From assembly GCA_964404455.1 (NCBI GenBank), contig CAYOJY010000014.1:1-19644 (forward strand): a stretch of 19,644 nt of DNA, given 5' to 3'. The stretch comes from CAKOSP01 sp964404455. Its GTDB lineage: Bacteria; Bacillota_I; Bacilli_A; RF39; UBA660. Shown piece after piece: positions 1 through 7,448 of this stretch (position 1 is its first letter; every line of letters begins with the position of its first letter). Below the pieces are notes generated by a model. That model had not been told where the DNA came from and searched no databases. It saw nothing but the letters and a program-made list of their open reading frames with translations. Made by a program: the position numbers and the translations under genes.

Positions 1-255
1 ATATTAAATACATTACCTGGTTTAAGTTATGTCACAGTAGGAAGTGTCTCAGGATTTGATATAACCGAATATAATGACTTAATAAGAATATCAGAGGCTC
101 AGACAATAAGTACAACATCATCAACAACTGGAACAACCCAGGAATGGCAAGCAACAATAACGTTTGTAAACTTAGACAGTGACCAAGCAAATAATCAAGG
201 AAAAACATTTTCTGGTCAATTAAAACTACAAAAAGAAGAAATACCAAGCACATAG
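1..255 (+). CDS. C-terminal end of a SipW-type/TasA-like surface protein (5' truncated)
   Basis: Frame 1 is open from the first base to a TAG at 253-255, so the start lies outside the window. The 84 visible residues are Ser/Thr-rich and then form a beta-like stretch (WQATITFVNLDSD, followed by GKTFSGQLKLQKEE). This resembles the beta-sandwich part of SipW-dependent (camelysin/TasA-like) secreted proteins of low-GC Firmicutes. The gene that begins at 19422 has the N-terminal signal expected for that family, so the window may sit between two relatives. The stop may be premature, because coding-like sequence continues in another frame directly after it (see 252-407). Family placement rests on general resemblance only. 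Confidence 0.55.
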   Translation: MLNTLPGLSYVTVGSVSGFDITEYNDLIRISEAQTISTTSSTTGTTQEWQATITFVNLDSDQANNQGKTFSGQLKLQKEEIPST

Positions 256-407
256 CAGATACAATATTTTGTAATGTAGAAGTATATTATTCAGGAATAG
301 GAATAGGAACTGGTCAAACATTTTTTAGAGCTAATAATAGAGGCTCTCCAACATTGAGTGGGGAGTTTTTTAATGCCTTTATTAATTTGAGTATTTTTTT
401 AAAATAA
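252..407 (+). pseudogene. Out-of-frame continuation of the upstream surface-protein gene (probable frameshift remnant)
   Basis: Frame 3 is open across this stretch to a TAA at 405-407 and reads like protein: it begins IADTIF, includes EVYYSG and FFRANNRG, and ends NAFINLSIFLK. It has no usable start codon or ribosome binding site. One extra base near 252-254 (for example a second T, giving ACA-TTA-GCA) would remove the TAG of the upstream frame and fuse it to this stretch as ...IPSTLADTIF.... This could be a real frameshift, a phase-variation event or a sequencing/assembly error. The alternative is non-coding sequence that is open by chance. I do not recognise the domain. Confidence 0.4.
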
Positions 408-414
408 AAAAATT

Positions 415-1221
415 TTATATAATTTTTTCTAAACGATAAAAATTTAAAGAAGGTTTATTAAAAATTCTCAATTTATATTTTTCCGTGCCTAAACCATTTG
501 ATACATATAAATCACTATTATTATATTTATAATAACCATTCACAAAAACTTTAGCGCCATCTTTTTTTATTAAAGGATCTATAAAAGGAAATGAGATATA
601 GCCTCCTAAGGAGTGTCCTGCTAAAAAGATGTTGCTATTTAAGTTAATATTAATAATTAAATCTGGTTGATGAAGTAACGAAATATGAAAAATTGGCTCT
701 ATACTTTCATCATCTTCCGTTATTTCTAACATATTGGTAACGCCAGTTATTTTTATCGGGTTAGAATCTTTATAAAATAATAATGTAGATTTATTATCTA
801 AAAGAATAAATTCACTTTCTTGCATAATGTTATTATATAATTCTTTTTGAACTATATCATTATCGCCATAAATTGAATACTTATATAAATTTGGATTGAT
901 ATTTTTTAATTGAGCGATTATTTTTTTTATCTCATCTTGAGAAATTTTGGTTTTTCGATCTATCAAATCCCCTGTAAAAACAACAATATCAGGATTTAAA
1001 TCATTAATTTCTTGAACAATATTTTTCAAATCCTCAATATCTGTAGTGTTAGGATATAAAAAATCAGAAAATTGAACAATTTTAAATCCATCAAAAGAAT
1101 CGGGTAAATTATTAACTTCAATATTATATTCATGAATTAATAATCCCTTGGGGCCAATATACCTAGCATAAAGTAAAATAATAAAAATAATTAATAATAA
1201 AATAAAAGCAAATTTTCTCAT
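415..1221 (-). CDS. Membrane-anchored metallophosphoesterase-like protein (YkuE/YaeI type) with altered active-site motifs
   Basis: The 268-residue protein has an N-terminal membrane anchor (residues 4-18) and then a calcineurin-like phosphoesterase fold, probably outside the membrane. Visible family blocks are IVQFSDF (49-54), PDIVVFTGDLID (77-88), YGDND (118-122), LLHQPDL (182-188) and AGHSLGGYI (201-209). In YkuE/YaeI-type enzymes these correspond to DxH, GDxxD, GNHD, a metal-site His and GHxH. Here the DxH His is Leu55, GNHD is GDND, and the second His of GHxH is Leu205, while D53, D85, H184 and H203 remain. The protein may use a different metal arrangement or be inactive. The start overlaps the stop of the upstream CPBP protease gene by 4 bp, so they are translationally coupled. 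The substrate is unknown; YkuE-type proteins act on cell-surface lipids or phosphodiesters. Confidence 0.75.
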   Translation of the reverse strand: MRKFAFILLLIIFIILLYARYIGPKGLLIHEYNIEVNNLPDSFDGFKIVQFSDFLYPNTTDIEDLKNIVQEINDLNPDIVVFTGDLIDRKTKISQDEIKKIIAQLKNINPNLYKYSIYGDNDIVQKELYNNIMQESEFILLDNKSTLLFYKDSNPIKITGVTNMLEITEDDESIEPIFHISLLHQPDLIININLNSNIFLAGHSLGGYISFPFIDPLIKKDGAKVFVNGYYKYNNSDLYVSNGLGTEKYKLRIFNKPSLNFYRLEKII

Positions 1222-1874
1222 AGAACCACCTTAGAAATTAAGATTAAAAAAATAACTACTGAATTATGAATTATATGTAAAATAATAGAAGTCCATATAT
1301 TATTAGTTTTTATATAAGAAAGGGCAAAAGCATAACCAACAATTGTATAAGGTATAATAAATAAAAATTCATTTAAATTAAAATTCATAACGTGTAAAAA
1401 GCCAAATAATAAAGATGTGAAAATAGCATATAACGTAGGATTGGAAAAAGCTTTTCTAAAACCTAGTCTAAAGCAAATTTCTTCACAAAATGGACCGAAA
1501 AAACACATAGAAAAAACAGCATATAATGTTACGGAATCAAGCATTTGTCTATTAATTTCCTCGTTCGCGGCTATATTTCCTTGAAAATAAACTAAAATAT
1601 TGTTAATTATAAACATTAATATATAGGCAAGTAACCAATATCTAATACCGATATTTAAAAATTCTTTTTTAAAATTTTTAAGGTCATTAATTAATGTTTT
1701 ATGATAAATTATCCCCAAAACAATCGAAACTAAAAGTAAAGGAATTAATAATAATAAATTATTTAAATAATAGTTGTTGGTAGTATAATCAAAAAAGTTA
1801 TTAAATAAAAATAGCAAAAAAATATATAAAAATATTGTGAAAAAACCTAAGCTGCCATATTTTAATTTTTTCAT
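1218..1874 (-). CDS. CPBP family intramembrane metalloprotease (CAAX/Abi type)
   Basis: The 218-residue protein is almost entirely hydrophobic, with about six to eight membrane segments. It carries all three signatures of the CPBP (Rce1-like) family: EExxxR at 131-136 (EEICFR), FxxxH at 157-161 (FGFLH) and HxxxN at 200-204 (HIIHN). These residues form the active site within the membrane. Bacterial members are linked to protein processing, bacteriocin self-immunity and surface-protein maturation, and the target here cannot be read from sequence. It is the first gene of a two-gene minus-strand operon with the metallophosphoesterase-like gene, which overlaps it by 4 bp. An AAGGTGG ribosome binding site lies upstream of the ATG, and a promoter is seen at 1902-1930. 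Confidence 0.88.
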   Translation of the reverse strand: MKKLKYGSLGFFTIFLYIFLLFLFNNFFDYTTNNYYLNNLLLLIPLLLVSIVLGIIYHKTLINDLKNFKKEFLNIGIRYWLLAYILMFIINNILVYFQGNIAANEEINRQMLDSVTLYAVFSMCFFGPFCEEICFRLGFRKAFSNPTLYAIFTSLLFGFLHVMNFNLNEFLFIIPYTIVGYAFALSYIKTNNIWTSIILHIIHNSVVIFLILISKVVL

Positions 1875-1901
1875 GCATTAACCACCTTTATAACTGTTAT
1901 T

Positions 1902-1930
1902 ACTATATCATATAATTCGGAATTCTTCAA
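1902..1930 (-). promoter_or_regulatory. Promoter of the CPBP protease/metallophosphoesterase operon
   Basis: On the minus strand, TTGAAG (-35, 1930-1925) is followed by a 17-nt spacer and TATAGT (-10, 1907-1902). A TG sits one base upstream of the -10 (extended -10). It lies 28 bp upstream of the ATG of the CPBP gene. Confidence 0.65.
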
Positions 1931-2051
1931 TTTGCAAGAAGAAAAAACTAGATAAAATATTATTTATTTTAATACTTTTTAAAAAAACATTTCACCAGAT
2001 AACTTATTATTATAATTTAATCACAACAACCATTATTTTAAGTTAATCAAA

Positions 2052-2080
2052 TTGTGTTATTTTAAAAAACATGGTATTCT
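2052..2080 (+). promoter_or_regulatory. Promoter of the 238-aa hypothetical gene
   Basis: TTGTGT (2052-2057), a 17-nt spacer and TATTCT (2075-2080), with an extended -10 TGG at 2072-2074. It is followed by an AAGGAAG ribosome binding site and the ATG at 2105, and is divergent from the promoter at 1902-1930. Confidence 0.6.
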
Positions 2081-2104
2081 TTTAATAGTTAAGGAAGTTT
2101 TGTA

Positions 2105-2821
2105 ATGAAAAAAGAAAAAGAAAACTCTATAAATTTGTCAAAATATTTAAGCATGACAGATAATATGATGAGTATTTTTAATGATATTGGATATGGGAAC
2201 GAAAACATTTCCCAAGACTTTAATGAATTTTGCAATGACTATTTACGCATTGTTCATAAAAAATCTGATGGTAAATATAATCTTAAAGGCGGTTATCAAA
2301 AAGAAAATAAAATCATGACTGATGGAAATATTAATATTAACTTTGAAAAAGAAGATTTAACAGTCGATATTACAAATTCAACTTGGGTATTAACTGTAAA
2401 ATATGAAGAATTGACAACTTCTTCAAAGAAATCTTACATTGCAGTCGAAACATCTCTGGTTACTCAAGAAGAAGATAAAGAAAGCTTATATTGGTCTTTA
2501 GTTGAAGATAATTGGGAAAAGGCTCAAGTGTTTAGCGATTTAAGTTTAATTTTAAAGAAAATAAAAGAGCTTGACCCAATGCCCCAAAAAAACGATAACT
2601 TAAAATTAACAAATTTAGATATTTATGAAATTATTATTTTAGCTTTTTCGGAATGTTATCTAAAAAATTTAATTTATAATTGTCTTTTTGAAGAACAATT
2701 GAAATTGATAAAAAAAATAAAAGATTTGTATCCCCAAATTGATATAAATTATTTATTAAAACAAATTCTTGAAAAAGCAAAAATCAATGAATCAAATACT
2801 AGAAAAAGATGTAAAAACTAA
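2105..2821 (+). CDS. Hypothetical cytoplasmic protein, 238 aa
   Basis: I do not recognise a family. The protein has no signal peptide or membrane segment. It appears to be a mixed alpha/beta domain (about residues 1-150) with an acidic middle and a hydrophobic-plus-charged helical second half (about 155-230) ending in a basic tail. Trp is present (STWVLTV, LYWSLVEDNWEK), with no Cys clusters or nucleotide-binding motif. The start is supported by AAGGAAG at about 2091-2097 and a promoter at 2052-2080. It is monocistronic, since the next gene has its own promoter. Its position just upstream of the pilus locus does not show that it belongs to it. Confidence 0.75.
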   Translation: MKKEKENSINLSKYLSMTDNMMSIFNDIGYGNENISQDFNEFCNDYLRIVHKKSDGKYNLKGGYQKENKIMTDGNININFEKEDLTVDITNSTWVLTVKYEELTTSSKKSYIAVETSLVTQEEDKESLYWSLVEDNWEKAQVFSDLSLILKKIKELDPMPQKNDNLKLTNLDIYEIIILAFSECYLKNLIYNCLFEEQLKLIKKIKDLYPQIDINYLLKQILEKAKINESNTRKRCKN

Positions 2822-2912
2822 GGAACTAATTAAAATAATAATATGATTATATCAGTTTTTTGGGTGGAAGCGTTTTTTATTAATCCAAAAAAGTAAAATT
2901 CGGCTAAAAAAC

Positions 2913-2963
2913 AAGCATAAAATTTTGTGATAATCAACGAAGTTATAAGTTGTTTTTATGCTT
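2913..2963 (+). repeat. Widely spaced inverted repeat at the pilus-locus promoter
   Basis: The arms AAGCATAAAA (2913-2922) and TTTTATGCTT (2954-2963) are exact reverse complements of 10 bp with centres 41 bp apart. The right arm overlaps the end of the -35 hexamer and lies in the spacer of the promoter at 2950-2978. It could be a pair of operator half-sites or a leader-independent structure. It is not followed by a T-run, so it is not a terminator. Confidence 0.45.
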
Positions 2964-2978
2964 AAAATATGTTATTAT
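2950..2978 (+). promoter_or_regulatory. Main promoter of the pilus/adhesin operon
   Basis: TTGTTT (2950-2955), a 17-nt spacer and TATTAT (2973-2978). It is followed by a GAAGGAAGGG ribosome binding site (about 2988-2997) and the ATG at 3004. No other promoter of similar quality was seen before 11059, so it probably drives the genes from 3004 to about 11023. Confidence 0.6.
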
Positions 2979-3003
2979 TATATGAAAGAAGGAAGGGTAG
3001 CTA

Positions 3004-3741
3004 ATGAAAAAAATTATTTTATTTATTATTTTATTAATAATGCCTATTATAGCTAATGCGACATCAAAGTGTTCATATGAAAAACAGGTGGAATTAGAAA
3101 GTAAAGCAAATTCAATAAAAACAAATTACGAAGAAAAAGAAGAAATTTTAAATTCAGATGAACATTATTTTCCTGATTATTTAACTGAAGAAGAGCGAAA
3201 AAATTATGTAGTAAAGTATAATTATTTTCTTTTAAATATTTTAAATCTAACGGATAGTTATTATATGGTAATTACAAATAACAACAATAGTGATTCAGTA
3301 ACAATAAACTATAGTGACACAGATAACGGTAAATATATGTATCGTTGGGAAAACTTAAAAAAAGTAACGACATTTACTTTTTCGGTATTCACTTCTAGTA
3401 ACACAGAATGTCCAGACGAAAAAATAAGAATATTTTATTTAACAACACCAAGATATAATGAGTTTTATAGTCGAGATATATGTGAAAATTATAAAAATGA
3501 AAGTATATGTCAAAAATATGTGACTTTTGGGGAAATAACAGATTCTAATTTTATGAGTAAAATAGATAATTTAAATAAAAAATCTATTGAAGATGGAAAA
3601 AAAGAAGAACCAAAAAGTTGGTATGATAACATAATAAATTTTATAGATAAAAATAAAGGTTGGTTTATTACTGGAGGAATATTAGTTGCAGTGGGGGTTG
3701 GAACTACTATTGTGATACAAAGAAAAAGGAGTAAAATATAA
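3004..3741 (+). CDS. Secreted, C-terminally membrane-anchored protein of the pilus/adhesin locus
   Basis: The 245-residue protein has a signal peptide (MKK, hydrophobic core, likely cleavage near ANA-TSK at about residue 20). An extracellular domain of about 190 residues contains several Cys (including CSYEK near its start, ECPDE and CENYKNESICQ) and stretches suggestive of beta-strands. The C-terminus is a single membrane helix (GWFITGGILVAVGVGTTIVI) followed by a short basic tail (RKRSKI). That is a type I topology with the bulk outside. No known domain is recognised. It is first in the pilus operon, and its stop shares one base with the ATG of the next gene (TAATG), suggesting coupled synthesis. 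A role as membrane partner or anchor for the large secreted protein is an inference from this arrangement. Confidence 0.75.
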   Translation: MKKIILFIILLIMPIIANATSKCSYEKQVELESKANSIKTNYEEKEEILNSDEHYFPDYLTEEERKNYVVKYNYFLLNILNLTDSYYMVITNNNNSDSVTINYSDTDNGKYMYRWENLKKVTTFTFSVFTSSNTECPDEKIRIFYLTTPRYNEFYSRDICENYKNESICQKYVTFGEITDSNFMSKIDNLNKKSIEDGKKEEPKSWYDNIINFIDKNKGWFITGGILVAVGVGTTIVIQRKRSKI

Positions 3742-6700
3742 TGAAAAAAATTAAATTATCATTAACCTTTCTTTTTGTATTTTTCTTAATGTTGAATAAT
3801 GCAAATGCAGCAGAATTAAAAATAGGAACTCAAATTGGAGTTCAAGAAAGACTTGTCAGTACAGGATTAACTATTAATGGAAATCCCTATACTCAATCAG
3901 GATTTACTGTTGATTTTGATGGACAAAAACATGTGGGATATTGTATGGATCCTAATGCAGTGCCAACAGTTAACCCAGTTGTAAGAGATATTTTAGGTGG
4001 TGAAAGCAGAACTGTTTCAGCTAAAGTATATGATGCTGGTTTATTGACAATTTTAAAAGAGGGATATAATCCAACTAAATCATCATTAACTGTTACAAAT
4101 GCTAATGGAACTTTTTCTGTTAGTGGCGAAGCTTTTTATGTAGCAACAAGCATTGCAGTTAGAGCTTATACAATCGGTTTTTGGGATTATGGAAAAGATA
4201 ATAAAAATAATCCAACAACGGCATCAGCACATGCCAACTTAGCGGTATTATGGAATGAATGGATTCCGGCTGGAGATAAAGAAATTTTAAAAAATTATAA
4301 TAATTTAGAATCATTATCTAAAAAATCTTGGTATAGATCAAATTACATCTTTGATTATCCCAGTGATGTAAGTAAAAATACTATTTATGTAGCCCAAAGT
4401 TTGTTTTATAAAGGACTAGAAAGCGCAGCGGCTTATGCTCGCGGTGATGTTAAAGAAGCCAAAATAAGTATCAACGCTAATGATACTGATGTTTCAATAA
4501 ATGGTAATTTAAGAACTATGACAAGAACCATTGTAATAAAAACAAGTAATTTTGGTACCAATGGAGTTTTAAGAAGTGCAGATATAACTTTTTCTCCGAA
4601 TGCTCATGTTAGCGTTACGGGAATATCTTATTATTATAATGGAATAAAAACAAATAATTTAAATGACATTAGTTTAAAAGACAATCCTGAATTAGAAATT
4701 GTGTTTAATATTCAAACAACAAATTCAGATTGTGATCCATTAACTTATACCCTTAAATATGCTTATCAAGATGACTCAATTAAAGTAACTGGAGCAATTT
4801 TGGATTCAGAAAAAGCCATTATTGATTCTTCAGGCAGTACATCACAAAGATATGTTTTTATGGTTCCCAGAAATAATGATGAAAATATCGAAAATGAAAT
4901 TAAGGGAAGTGTCCAATTATGTTCAAATAATTGTGAAACTGAAATAACAGTCCCTAAAAAATGTACAGATTTAAAAAGTGGGGCTAATGCTGAGTGGGTT
5001 GAATCAAGTATTCAAGGGCCTACCAATATTACTAAATGTGTTATCGGGGAAAAAGTAAATGGTGAATGGTCAAATAAATATGACGATGCTAGTAATACTT
5101 ATAAAGCAAATACTTGTAATAATACCCAAGACGAAGATAATGGAATTTCGAGAGTAGCAAGTAACAGTTATTGTGCTGTTTATTGTAAAGAAGATTATGC
5201 TTCAATTAAGTTTTCGGGCATTAAAACTATTAACAGTGGACGTTACTTTAAAATAGGGGCTAAAATTGAAGGAACTAAGACTTGCTATACTAGTAGAATT
5301 GATACTGAGCAATATCTTGACGATATAATTAAAATTCAACAAGACATGATTATAGCTTATGATTTGTGGTTAAATTACAAAGCAGCACTTCAAGATTTTG
5401 AAGACTACTCATTAGGATGTGGTTGTTGTGGTGGCACAAGAACCGGCTATAGAACAAGCGGTCAATATATGGGCGTAACGGCAAATACCCCAAATTATAC
5501 TACTGGTTCCGTAACGTATAAAAATCAGAGTAAAAATCATTATAGTAGAAACGAATCAGGAACCTCTTGTTATTTGGGTTCATGTGAAGGAGAAGACTGC
5601 GATCCGCCATGTTTAGGAAGTTGTCAAGACGGTTATAATTTTGAACCACAATTAAACACTCTTTTGTTAGGTACTGCAAATAAATTAGCAACATTAAAAC
5701 GTTCTTATGAAAAAATAGTAGCGAGTTATCAATCATGCAGTAGTTTAGAGTCTGATGGTTGGGAAAATGTCTTTGATTTTAATCAAATCATTAATTATGA
5801 TTATGATGAAGACTACATTAATATGAAAACTTTAAGTGCAAAAGATAAACGATTAGAAGTTGTCAACCAAAAGGATAAAGATGTAGATAATTGGATATGT
5901 AATGGAGATTTAGCTAGCAATGATGCTGGTAAATATAATTCATGCAGTACATCGTTAGGTTATAAAACGGCATCTAGAAGTTATATGGTATGTACAGTTA
6001 GTGAAGGATGCAAAGCTGAAACAAAAGCTATATCAACAGCGCGTTATGTGAAAAAAACTTCAGAAAAATCCGCTACTTATGATACACCAAGAGTATTTTA
6101 TACCGCATTTCCAAGCGGGAATATTGTAACAAAAAAAGATGCTAACAATAGTAAACTCCAAACTGAAGTTGTCGATGGTTTACCGGTTTCTTTAAAAACG
6201 GAAGTTGGGGCTCATAAATTTAAATATGAAATTAAAAATTTGGGAGAGTTTTATGATAATTGTAAAACTGGCCGCTTAGTAGGTGCAAAAAATTCAGTAG
6301 TAAATCAAAAAACCACCTCTAATAAATATAAATTTACTGGTGAATATATTTGTTATTACAAAGTAAATTGTCCAGAATGCACATTTATTTGTGAAAGTGA
6401 TGATGGCGGTGAATGTAGCTGGGATATTCCTAATAAATGTAAAGATGGTGGATGTTGTGTAAATTGTATTTTTACAATAGATCGCTTACAATTATATTTT
6501 AGATCGATTAGTACAAATGTGTTTAATCCAAGTAAAAGGTCACTTGGATACAACTGGAATTATAATTTTAGTGTAAGTGATATTAATTACGGCTTTATCG
6601 CTGGCAAAGCTAAAGAAACGGTTAATGGAACAGAAGGAATTGTAACCAAGGGTGAGAATGTATACAAAAATACCCCAATTTTAACGGTTAATTTAACACC

Positions 6701-7013
6701 TGATTTAGCTAAGGAAATAAGAGCATACAATAAATCAGCAGAAAATAGTGGTGGATACGCAAATGATTCAATCACGTGTTATGATTATGTTGAAAAAGGT
6801 GTTACATACAAGAACTTATTCTGTTACAGTGATTTCTTAGATCAATTTAATAATGATGGCGGCACAAAAGATAAATTCAGTTTTATTAATTCACGTTTAG
6901 CGTTACCTGATGCTCGTAAGAACAGTGCTGATCAAAATGGCTACTGGGATATTTATACGACAAATATGCAAATTGTAACTGAATCAACGATTGGAGGACC
7001 ATCATGGAAATAA
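3741..7013 (+). CDS. Large secreted Cys-rich protein with thioester-domain-like N-terminus (candidate pilus-associated adhesin)
   Basis: The 1090-residue protein has a signal peptide (about 1-23, NANA-AELK). Residues 25-180 resemble the thioester domain (TED, TQXA family) of Gram-positive adhesins: the Cys block GYCMDP (Cys68) and a second block VATSIAVRAYTIGFW (134-148). In typical TEDs the second block carries the Gln that bonds to the Cys; here that position appears to be Ser137. The rest is a long extracellular stalk with Cys-rich clusters: CAVYCKEDY near 478, GCGCCGG near 559, several Cys near 610-630, and CPEC to CCVNC near 877-910. No LPXTG signal or C-terminal membrane helix is present, so attachment must come from a partner such as the protein encoded upstream or the pilus. 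Its place at the head of a Tad-like operon suggests a tip or surface adhesin. The family call is by motif only. Confidence 0.72.
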   Translation: MKKIKLSLTFLFVFFLMLNNANAAELKIGTQIGVQERLVSTGLTINGNPYTQSGFTVDFDGQKHVGYCMDPNAVPTVNPVVRDILGGESRTVSAKVYDAGLLTILKEGYNPTKSSLTVTNANGTFSVSGEAFYVATSIAVRAYTIGFWDYGKDNKNNPTTASAHANLAVLWNEWIPAGDKEILKNYNNLESLSKKSWYRSNYIFDYPSDVSKNTIYVAQSLFYKGLESAAAYARGDVKEAKISINANDTDVSINGNLRTMTRTIVIKTSNFGTNGVLRSADITFSPNAHVSVTGISYYYNGIKTNNLNDISLKDNPELEIVFNIQTTNSDCDPLTYTLKYAYQDDSIKVTGAILDSEKAIIDSSGSTSQRYVFMVPRNNDENIENEIKGSVQLCSNNCETEITVPKKCTDLKSGANAEWVESSIQGPTNITKCVIGEKVNGEWSNKYDDASNTYKANTCNNTQDEDNGISRVASNSYCAVYCKEDYASIKFSGIKTINSGRYFKIGAKIEGTKTCYTSRIDTEQYLDDIIKIQQDMIIAYDLWLNYKAALQDFEDYSLGCGCCGGTRTGYRTSGQYMGVTANTPNYTTGSVTYKNQSKNHYSRNESGTSCYLGSCEGEDCDPPCLGSCQDGYNFEPQLNTLLLGTANKLATLKRSYEKIVASYQSCSSLESDGWENVFDFNQIINYDYDEDYINMKTLSAKDKRLEVVNQKDKDVDNWICNGDLASNDAGKYNSCSTSLGYKTASRSYMVCTVSEGCKAETKAISTARYVKKTSEKSATYDTPRVFYTAFPSGNIVTKKDANNSKLQTEVVDGLPVSLKTEVGAHKFKYEIKNLGEFYDNCKTGRLVGAKNSVVNQKTTSNKYKFTGEYICYYKVNCPECTFICESDDGGECSWDIPNKCKDGGCCVNCIFTIDRLQLYFRSISTNVFNPSKRSLGYNWNYNFSVSDINYGFIAGKAKETVNGTEGIVTKGENVYKNTPILTVNLTPDLAKEIRAYNKSAENSGGYANDSITCYDYVEKGVTYKNLFCYSDFLDQFNNDGGTKDKFSFINSRLALPDARKNSADQNGYWDIYTTNMQIVTESTIGGPSWK

Positions 7014-7029
7014 AAAGGGGAAGTAAATA

Positions 7030-7437
7030 ATGAAAAGTGCTTTTTGGGGATATTGGCTTGTAATTTTAGGCGTATTTATTGTTGTTGTTATGCTTTTAAT
7101 CCAAAGTGTAACAACTGGAAATACCCAAAATTATTATTCAGTAAAAGAAGCAGCCGAAGCAGCAATGGTAGATGCGGTAGATTATGCTTATTATCGTCAA
7201 TATGGTGAAATTAAGATGAATAAAGAAAAATTTATGGAAAATTTTTTACGAAGAATGGCTGAATCAGGAAATAATTCAACATCATATAAAATTGAATTTT
7301 TTGAAATATATGAAGCCCCGCCTAAAATAAGTTTAAGGGTTTCAAGCAAATCTAATGCTTTTAATATTGCGGGTGATGTGACTGATTTTGATTTAGTTGA
7401 TAAAATTGATGCAGTAATTGAAGGAAATAGTAATTAA
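7030..7437 (+). CDS. Single-TM pseudopilin-like protein (TadE-like architecture)
   Basis: The 135-residue protein has an N-terminal membrane helix (about residues 8-25, WLVILGVFIVVVMLL), a helical segment rich in Ala (KEAAEAAMVDAVDYAYY, about 39-55) and a small C-terminal domain of mixed secondary structure without Cys. This resembles TadE-type minor pilins or the DUF5411-like proteins found beside such loci; the exact family is uncertain. It starts 16 bp after the large secreted protein (ribosome binding site AGGGGAAG) and is followed after 11 bp by the CpaB-like gene with an AAGGAGG site, so it belongs to the same operon. It probably spans the membrane and contacts the assembly platform. 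Confidence 0.65.
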   Translation: MKSAFWGYWLVILGVFIVVVMLLIQSVTTGNTQNYYSVKEAAEAAMVDAVDYAYYRQYGEIKMNKEKFMENFLRRMAESGNNSTSYKIEFFEIYEAPPKISLRVSSKSNAFNIAGDVTDFDLVDKIDAVIEGNSN

Positions 7438-7448
7438 GGAGGAATGAA

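Noticed and set aside
32..253. Open frame on the minus strand
   Set aside because: It lies opposite the coding frame of the truncated surface gene, is Leu/Phe-rich as expected of an AT-rich shadow, and has no ribosome binding site.
396..430. A/T-only stem as a terminator between the pseudogene and the metallophosphoesterase gene
   Set aside because: Long A and T runs pair by chance in this composition; no G/C pairs stabilise the stem.
2856..2892. Inverted repeat TTTTTTGG/CCAAAAAA as a terminator after the 238-aa gene
   Set aside because: The loop is 21 nt and no T-run follows the second arm, so it does not fit an intrinsic terminator.
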